Part shown: positions 59,709-64,000 of the stretch, piece by piece
Numbering within the stretch: position 1 is the stretch's first letter
How the letters are laid out: every line of letters begins with the position of its first letter
From: Streptococcus parauberis NCFD 2020
GTDB taxonomy: Bacteria > Bacillota > Bacilli > Lactobacillales > Streptococcaceae
Direction: 5' to 3'
Length of the DNA: 64,000 nucleotides
Assembly: GCF_000187935.1 (NCBI RefSeq)
Contig: NZ_AEUT02000001.1
Location: 1,116,001-1,180,000 of the forward strand
Position numbers and translations under genes: made by a program
Notes under the pieces: generated by a model
What the model was told of the DNA's origin: nothing
The model's database searches: none
Seen by the model: the letters and a program-made list of their open reading frames with translations, nothing else

Positions 59709-61169
59709 TTATAAAATGGCTAAAATGACAAAGTTTAGGATGAATAGGAATGTTGCTCCCCAAAGGATTGGGTGAACTTCCTTAGCTTTTCCTTTAACAA
59801 TTTTCACTAGGCAATAGAAAATAAATGCGCCAGCAATTCCGTATGAAATTGAATAACATAAAGCCATGAAGAAAGCTGCAAAGAAGGCTGGTAGCGCATC
59901 TTCGAAGTTGCTCCAGTCAACGTCTAAGAATGATGAAACCATCATTACCCCAACAATAATCAAGGCTGGTGCAGTTGCCGCAGCGGGAACAATACCAACC
60001 AAAGGCAATAGTAAAATTGAAAGTAAGAAACATACTGCAGTTGATACAGCTGTCAGACCTGTACGACCACCTTCGGCAATACCTGCTGCAGATTCAACAT
60101 AAGTTGTTGTGTTTGATGTTCCAAATAATGCACCAATTGATGTTCCAATTGCATCCGCAAAAAGGGCTCGGTCCATTTTTGAACTAAATCCTGTACTGTT
60201 TTCAAGTGCTTCTTCGTCAGCTTCTGTGAATATTCCTGTACGACGGCCAGTACCAATAAAAGTACCAATTGTGTCAAAAGTATCTGACAAACTGAAAGCA
60301 AAGATTGTCATTAAGACGAGAGGTAAACGACTTGAATCTTTAAAGAGAGATCCCATGCCACCAAATGCTGCTAAGAAAGTTGTGCCAAGTTCTTTGAAAG
60401 CTTGACCAATATGATTTGCTCCAAAGTTGACTGCTGAAAGATCAACTACACCCATTGGTATACCAACAAGTGTTGTCACGATAATTCCAATTAAGATGGC
60501 TCCACGAACATTTTTGATAACTAGGACAGCCATTAAGAGCAAACCAAAAATCGCTAAAAGAACACTTGGTTCTGTAAATGTTGAAATAGCAGGTACAACG
60601 CCCCCATTTGCATTTACTGAAAATACACCATGAGCAAACGTTTTGGCAGTTGCTTTCGCAGGTTCAACGCCATTTACAGCAACAATATTTTGTGCTGATA
60701 ACGAGAAATCAATAATATTTGCATTTTTGAAACCAAGGTAGGCTACAAAGACACCAATACCACCACCAATTGCATGTTGAAGGCTAAGCGGAATAGCTTT
60801 GATAATGCTTTTACGGAATTTAGTTACCGTGATAAAGATATTAAATAAACCACAGATAAATACCATACCTAGTGCTTCTTGCCAAGTAAAACCTAGACCA
60901 AAGACAACGGTATAAGTAAAAAAAGCATTTAATCCCATACCTGGAGCAAGTGCGTATGGTACGTTAGCAAATAATCCCATTATCAAAGTCGAAATTGATG
61001 CAGCAATGATTGTCGCTAAGAAAACTGCCTTAGTTGGCATACCTGCAGCACCTAAAATACTAGGGTTAACAAACAGAATGTAAGACATGGCGAAGAAAGT
61101 TGTCAAACCTGCAACAATTTCAGTTGAAACAGTAGTTCCACTTTCTTTTAACTTAAAAAATTTATCCAT
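59709..61169 (-). CDS. AzgA-type purine permease (guanine/hypoxanthine)
   Basis: A 486-residue NCS2 transporter of the AzgA (PbuG/PbuO) group with about 12-14 hydrophobic segments. NPSILGAAGMP and PGMGLNAFFTYTVVFG near the N-terminus and SDTFDTIGTFIGTG (proton/nucleobase site) are signatures. Preceded by a promoter and an attenuator-like leader, so expression is probably purine-controlled. Confidence 0.9.
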   Translation of the reverse strand: MDKFFKLKESGTTVSTEIVAGLTTFFAMSYILFVNPSILGAAGMPTKAVFLATIIAASISTLIMGLFANVPYALAPGMGLNAFFTYTVVFGLGFTWQEALGMVFICGLFNIFITVTKFRKSIIKAIPLSLQHAIGGGIGVFVAYLGFKNANIIDFSLSAQNIVAVNGVEPAKATAKTFAHGVFSVNANGGVVPAISTFTEPSVLLAIFGLLLMAVLVIKNVRGAILIGIIVTTLVGIPMGVVDLSAVNFGANHIGQAFKELGTTFLAAFGGMGSLFKDSSRLPLVLMTIFAFSLSDTFDTIGTFIGTGRRTGIFTEADEEALENSTGFSSKMDRALFADAIGTSIGALFGTSNTTTYVESAAGIAEGGRTGLTAVSTAVCFLLSILLLPLVGIVPAAATAPALIIVGVMMVSSFLDVDWSNFEDALPAFFAAFFMALCYSISYGIAGAFIFYCLVKIVKGKAKEVHPILWGATFLFILNFVILAIL

Positions 61170-61206
61170 TTTAATGGAGTCTCCTTAAAAATTATAAAAC
61201 TAAATC

Positions 61207-61234
61207 AAAAAAGCGTCATCACTACTGATGGGCT
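61207..61234 (-). terminator. Attenuator terminator in the purine permease leader
   Basis: On the minus strand AGCCCATCAGTAGTGATGACGCT followed by TTTTTT. It lies about 40 bases before the permease start and after its promoter, so it would end transcription early. Confidence 0.8.
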
Positions 61235-61264
61235 TCGTCAATAAGTAAATTATTATCGTTTTAC

Positions 61265-61297
61265 GAACGATGTAACTATTATACTATTTAATCGTTC
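61265..61297. promoter_or_regulatory. Inverted repeat around the purine permease -10
   Basis: GAACGAT at 61265-61271 and ATCGTTC at 61291-61297, centred on the -10 element. CGAAC is the core of PurR boxes, but the flanks do not match the full PurBox well. Confidence 0.4.
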
Positions 61298-61306
61298 AAT
61301 CTTCAA
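61278..61306 (-). promoter_or_regulatory. Purine permease promoter
   Basis: Minus-strand -35 TTGAAG (61301-61306), 17-base spacer, -10 TATAAT (61278-61283). The leader to the ATG is about 100 bases. Confidence 0.8.
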
Positions 61307-61378
61307 TAATCATTTCTTAGTTTTTATATTTTTTATCCATAAATCTTATTTTTTCCTTTATATAAGCATAATATTTGT

Positions 61379-61384
61379 TATAAT
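61379..61384 (+). promoter_or_regulatory. -10 element with a TG extension ahead of a leaderless start
   Basis: TGTTATAAT with TATAAT at 61379-61384. Only six bases separate it from the ATG at 61391, so transcription should begin at or next to the start codon. Confidence 0.7.
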
Positions 61385-61390
61385 CTAGCT

Positions 61391-62203
61391 ATGACTAAAA
61401 AGATTATTGCAATTGATTTAGATGGTACTTTACTCCGTTATGATAGTACCATCTCCAACTACACAAAAGAAGTTATCAGTAAAGTTCAAGCAAAAGGACA
61501 TCAGGTTGTTATTTCAACGGGACGACCTTATCGTATGGCTTTAGATTATTATCTTCAACTTAATTTGAAGACACCGATGATTACATTTAATGGTGCCTTA
61601 ACTCATATGCCTGAACAAAAGTGGGAATATGAACATAATGTTACATTAGAAAAAAACTATTTATTAGATATTTTAAAACATAAAGACGATTTTCAAATGG
61701 ATTTCATTGCTAGTGAATATCGTAAGAACTTCTATATTACCATGGAAAATCGTGATAAAATTGATCCTCAATTATTTGGTGTCGAAGAATTAACAGAGGG
61801 TATGACCTTAGAGATTCCCAAAATCACTCGTAACCCTAATGCATTATTGACACAAACTCATCATCAGGATAAATATGCTTTAGCTAAGGAAATGGAAGCT
61901 TTCTTTAAGCACGAGATTGAAGTTGATTCTTGGGGAGGCCCACTCAATATTTTAGAAGTTTCTTCTAAGAATATCAACAAAGCTTACGCACTCAATTACC
62001 TACTCCGCATCTTCAATAAGGATCAAAATGATTTGATTGCCTTTGGCGATGAACATAATGATACTGAAATGCTCAGTTTTGCAGGAACAGGTTATGCTAT
62101 GAAAAATGCTAGTCCAGTTCTTTTACCATATGCTGATCAACAGTTAATCTTTACTAATGAGGAAGATGGCGTTGCTAGAAAACTGGAAGAGCTTTTCTTA
62201 TAA
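61391..62203 (+). CDS. Cof-type HAD hydrolase
   Basis: A 270-residue HAD phosphatase. Motif I is IDLDGTLLR (Asp9), motif II VISTGRP, motif IV GDEHNDTEML. Cap domain C2B-like. Substrate unknown. The message appears leaderless. Second Cof protein of the window; it differs from the 43 kb copy. Confidence 0.9.
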   Translation: MTKKIIAIDLDGTLLRYDSTISNYTKEVISKVQAKGHQVVISTGRPYRMALDYYLQLNLKTPMITFNGALTHMPEQKWEYEHNVTLEKNYLLDILKHKDDFQMDFIASEYRKNFYITMENRDKIDPQLFGVEELTEGMTLEIPKITRNPNALLTQTHHQDKYALAKEMEAFFKHEIEVDSWGGPLNILEVSSKNINKAYALNYLLRIFNKDQNDLIAFGDEHNDTEMLSFAGTGYAMKNASPVLLPYADQQLIFTNEEDGVARKLEELFL

Positions 62204-62212
62204 AGGCAAACG

Positions 62213-62243
62213 AAACCACTTTTTATTCTAATCGTGGTTTTTT
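62213..62243 (+). terminator. Terminator of the HAD gene
   Basis: Stem AAACCAC / GTGGTTT with a 14-base loop and T-run on the plus strand. Confidence 0.75.
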
Positions 62244-62264
62244 GTTCGCATATTTTCGAGAAAT

Positions 62265-62291
62265 TACAAGCGTTTTCTGAAAGCGTTATGT
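62265..62291. promoter_or_regulatory. Two overlapping cre-like sites upstream of manL
   Basis: TACAAGCGTTTTCT (62265-62278; complement fits WGAAARCGYTTWCW with two mismatches) and TGAAAGCGTTATGT (62278-62291; two mismatches). They share one base and lie about 130 bases above the promoter. Confidence 0.5.
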
Positions 62292-62422
62292 ATTTGTATG
62301 CTTTATTTTTGAATATTTTTTGTTCAAAATCATAAGATAATATTAATTTTATCCTTAAGCTGATAATATCCTACTAAATTCTGAAAATTTTTTCATATTC
62401 TATAAAATTATTGAAAAAGGTA

Positions 62423-62451
62423 TTGCTTTTTCATTGAAAACGTTTTAAAAT
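62423..62451 (+). promoter_or_regulatory. manL promoter
   Basis: -35 TTGCTT (62423-62428), 17-base spacer, -10 TAAAAT (62446-62451). Overlapped by a cre. Confidence 0.75.
62435..62448 (+). promoter_or_regulatory. cre site within the manL promoter
   Basis: TGAAAACGTTTTAA matches 13 of 14 positions of WGAAARCGYTTWCW. It covers the spacer and part of the -10, so CcpA binding would repress manLMN. Confidence 0.75.
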
Positions 62452-62564
62452 AAAGACGTTCTTGAATTTCGTTTTTTTGAAAAAGAATTGCCAAAATTAA
62501 TTTTGGAAGGAGATTATTCTTCTTCAAGTTAACGAAAAAAAATATTAAAGGAGGAAGAACAAGA

Positions 62565-63554
62565 ATGGGTATCGGTATTATTATTGCCAGCCACGGTAAA
62601 TTTGCTGAAGGTATTCATCAATCCGGTTCTATGATTTTTGGCGAACAAGAAAAAGTTCAAGTCGTAACTTTCATGCCAAACGAAGGACCTGATGATTTGT
62701 ATGGACACTTCAACAATGCTATCCAACAGTTTGATGCTGATGATGAAATCCTTGTCCTAGCTGACCTTTGGAGTGGTTCTCCATTTAATCAAGCTAGTCG
62801 CGTTATGGGAGAAAATCCTGAACGTAAAATGGCTATCATCACAGGTCTTAACTTGCCTATGCTAATTCAAGCTTACACTGAGCGTCTTATGGATGCTGAA
62901 GCAGGCGTTGAAAAAGTTGCAGCAAACATTATTAAAGAGTCTAAGGACGGTGTTAAAGCACTTCCTGAAGAACTCAATCCAGTTGAGGTTGCTCCTACAG
63001 CAACTGCAGCTCCTGCTTTACAAGGTGCTATTCCTGAAGGAACAGTTATTGGAGATGGCAAACTTAAAATTAACCTTGCTCGTATCGACACTCGTCTTTT
63101 ACACGGACAAGTTGCAACAGCATGGACACCTGCTTCAAAAGCTAACCGGATCATCGTTGCTTCTGACACAGTTGCTAAAGATGACTTGCGTAAACAATTG
63201 ATTAAACAAGCTGCTCCTGGTGGAGTTAAAGCAAACGTTGTTCCAGTTAGCAAATTAGTTGAAGCTTCTAAGGATCCTCGCTTTGGTAATACACAAGCTC
63301 TTATCCTTTTTGAAACTGTTCAAGATGCACTTCGTGCTGTTGAAGGTGGTGTTCAAATTGAAGAACTTAATGTTGGTTCAATGGCTCACTCAACTGGTAA
63401 AACAATGGTAAACAACGTATTATCTATGGATAAAGATGATGTTGCTGCCTTTGAAAAACTCCAACAATTAGGAGTTGCTTTTGATGTTCGTAAAGTTCCA
63501 AATGATTCTAAAAAGAACTTATTTGAACTGATCAAAAAAACTCACATTCAATAA
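62565..63554 (+). CDS. manL: PTS mannose/glucose-specific EIIAB component
   Basis: Phosphotransfer protein of the mannose-class PTS, 329 residues. EIIA domain first, with phosphorylated His10 (IASHGKF); an Ala/Pro-rich linker (about 140-160); EIIB domain with His180 ([11 protein letters not shown]). Takes up glucose, mannose, glucosamine and others. GGAGG upstream. First gene of manLMN. Confidence 0.96.
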   Translation: MGIGIIIASHGKFAEGIHQSGSMIFGEQEKVQVVTFMPNEGPDDLYGHFNNAIQQFDADDEILVLADLWSGSPFNQASRVMGENPERKMAIITGLNLPMLIQAYTERLMDAEAGVEKVAANIIKESKDGVKALPEELNPVEVAPTATAAPALQGAIPEGTVIGDGKLKINLARIDTRLLHGQVATAWTPASKANRIIVASDTVAKDDLRKQLIKQAAPGGVKANVVPVSKLVEASKDPRFGNTQALILFETVQDALRAVEGGVQIEELNVGSMAHSTGKTMVNNVLSMDKDDVAAFEKLQQLGVAFDVRKVPNDSKKNLFELIKKTHIQ

Positions 63555-63657
63555 GAACTTTCCTTTAGTTTAAGATTAAAAGGAAGCGTTTAATACTCAA
63601 ATTTATCGAAATTTAAATGCTTAGATTTCGTTAGATACACTTCGAAAGGATAAGAAA

Positions 63658-64000
63658 ATGTCAGATATTTCAATTATTTCTGCTATCTTGGTCGTTGTGA
63701 TTGCCTTCTTCGCAGGTATGGAAGGTATCCTTGACCAATTTCAATTCCATCAACCACTTGTAGCTTGTACGCTTATCGGTCTTGTAACTGGTAACTTAGA
63801 AGCAGGTGTCATGCTTGGTGGATTTTTACAAATGATCGCTCTTGGTTGGGCAAACATTGGTGCTGCAGTTGCACCTGATGCTGCTTTAGCTTCAGTAGCT
63901 GCTGCTATCATCATGGTTAAAGGTGGTAACTTCACTTCTCAAGGTGTTGCAGTTGCAACAGCAACAGCTATTCCTTTGGCAGTTGCAGGTTTATTCCTCA
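63658..64000 (+). CDS. manM: PTS mannose-specific EIIC component (3' end outside window)
   Basis: Membrane channel subunit. The visible 114 residues are hydrophobic and start MSDISIISAILVVVIAFFAG, with family motif GLVTGNLEAGVMLGG and an MIALGWANIGAAVAPDAALAS stretch. GGA lies upstream of the ATG. It follows manL by about 100 bases containing weak hairpins. Confidence 0.93.
   Translation, partial: MSDISIISAILVVVIAFFAGMEGILDQFQFHQPLVACTLIGLVTGNLEAGVMLGGFLQMIALGWANIGAAVAPDAALASVAAAIIMVKGGNFTSQGVAVATATAIPLAVAGLFL

Larger units (their letters stand above)
62204..62564 (+). other. Intergenic region upstream of manL
   Basis: About 360 AT-rich bases. It holds the HAD gene terminator, two overlapping cre-like sites, a promoter overlapped by a third cre, and the manL leader with GGAGG. 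No gene was seen. Confidence 0.7.

Noticed and set aside
63555..63657. Weak hairpins between manL and manM
   Set aside because: Stems such as TTCCTTT / AAAGGAA are short; no terminator or gene. A processing role is possible but unsupported.

Overview
The window is low-GC Firmicutes DNA that reads as the core chromosome of a Streptococcus of the pyogenic group. Evidence for this is the PBP1b/pepC, mraY-pbp2X-ftsL-rsmH, glyQS (T-box) and rimP-nusA-ylxR-ylxQ-infB-rbfA blocks, a copYAZ operon with CopY operators, CcpA (cre) and NagR (dre) sites, and a ManL-type PTS EIIAB. Species cannot be fixed by eye; S. uberis, S. parauberis and relatives are plausible. Most genes lie on the minus strand. No prophage, CRISPR array or large island was seen.

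Layout. 1-3.3 kb: 3' part of pbp1b, then a decayed IS3-family element sitting inside the pbp1b/pepC terminator. 3.3-13.9 kb: pepC, the NAD salvage pair pncB-nadE, an amino-acid permease, trxB, a small membrane protein, a polar amino-acid ABC importer and a DEAD-box helicase. 14-18.5 kb: division/peptidoglycan cluster. 18.6-26.4 kb: proBA, an ABC-2 exporter with a bacteriocin-immunity-like gene, transketolase and a small transaldolase. 26.5-33.4 kb: Mga-like regulator, NADH-oxidase-like flavoprotein and the glpKOF glycerol operon. 33.4-38.4 kb: two pseudogenes flank UPF0291 and glyQS with its T-box. 38.5-46.9 kb: aldo/keto reductase, nagA with a dre site, a membrane-anchored helical protein, degV, a TetR regulator, a HAD phosphatase and copYAZ. 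46.9-56.3 kb: the nusA-infB translation/transcription operon, tRNA-Ser, trmB-ccrZ and ecsAB (pptAB). 56.6-64 kb: hit, tsaE-GNAT-LCP, a purine permease, a HAD phosphatase, manL and the start of manM.

How it works together. The accessible theme is carbon and envelope physiology: glycerol uptake and H2O2-forming oxidation (GlpF/K/O), mannose/glucose PTS, amino-sugar catabolism and pentose-phosphate enzymes. Several of these carry catabolite-control sites that can be read directly. The envelope genes include two PBPs, MraY, FtsL, an LCP ligase and the division factor CcrZ.

Nothing here is clearly a new biological system. The most unusual observations are the IS placed exactly in a terminator tetraloop, a NADH-oxidase homologue without its redox cysteine beside an Mga-like regulator, fresh pseudogenes explained by single small indels, a multi-hairpin infB-rbfA spacer, and an attenuator-like leader ahead of the purine permease.
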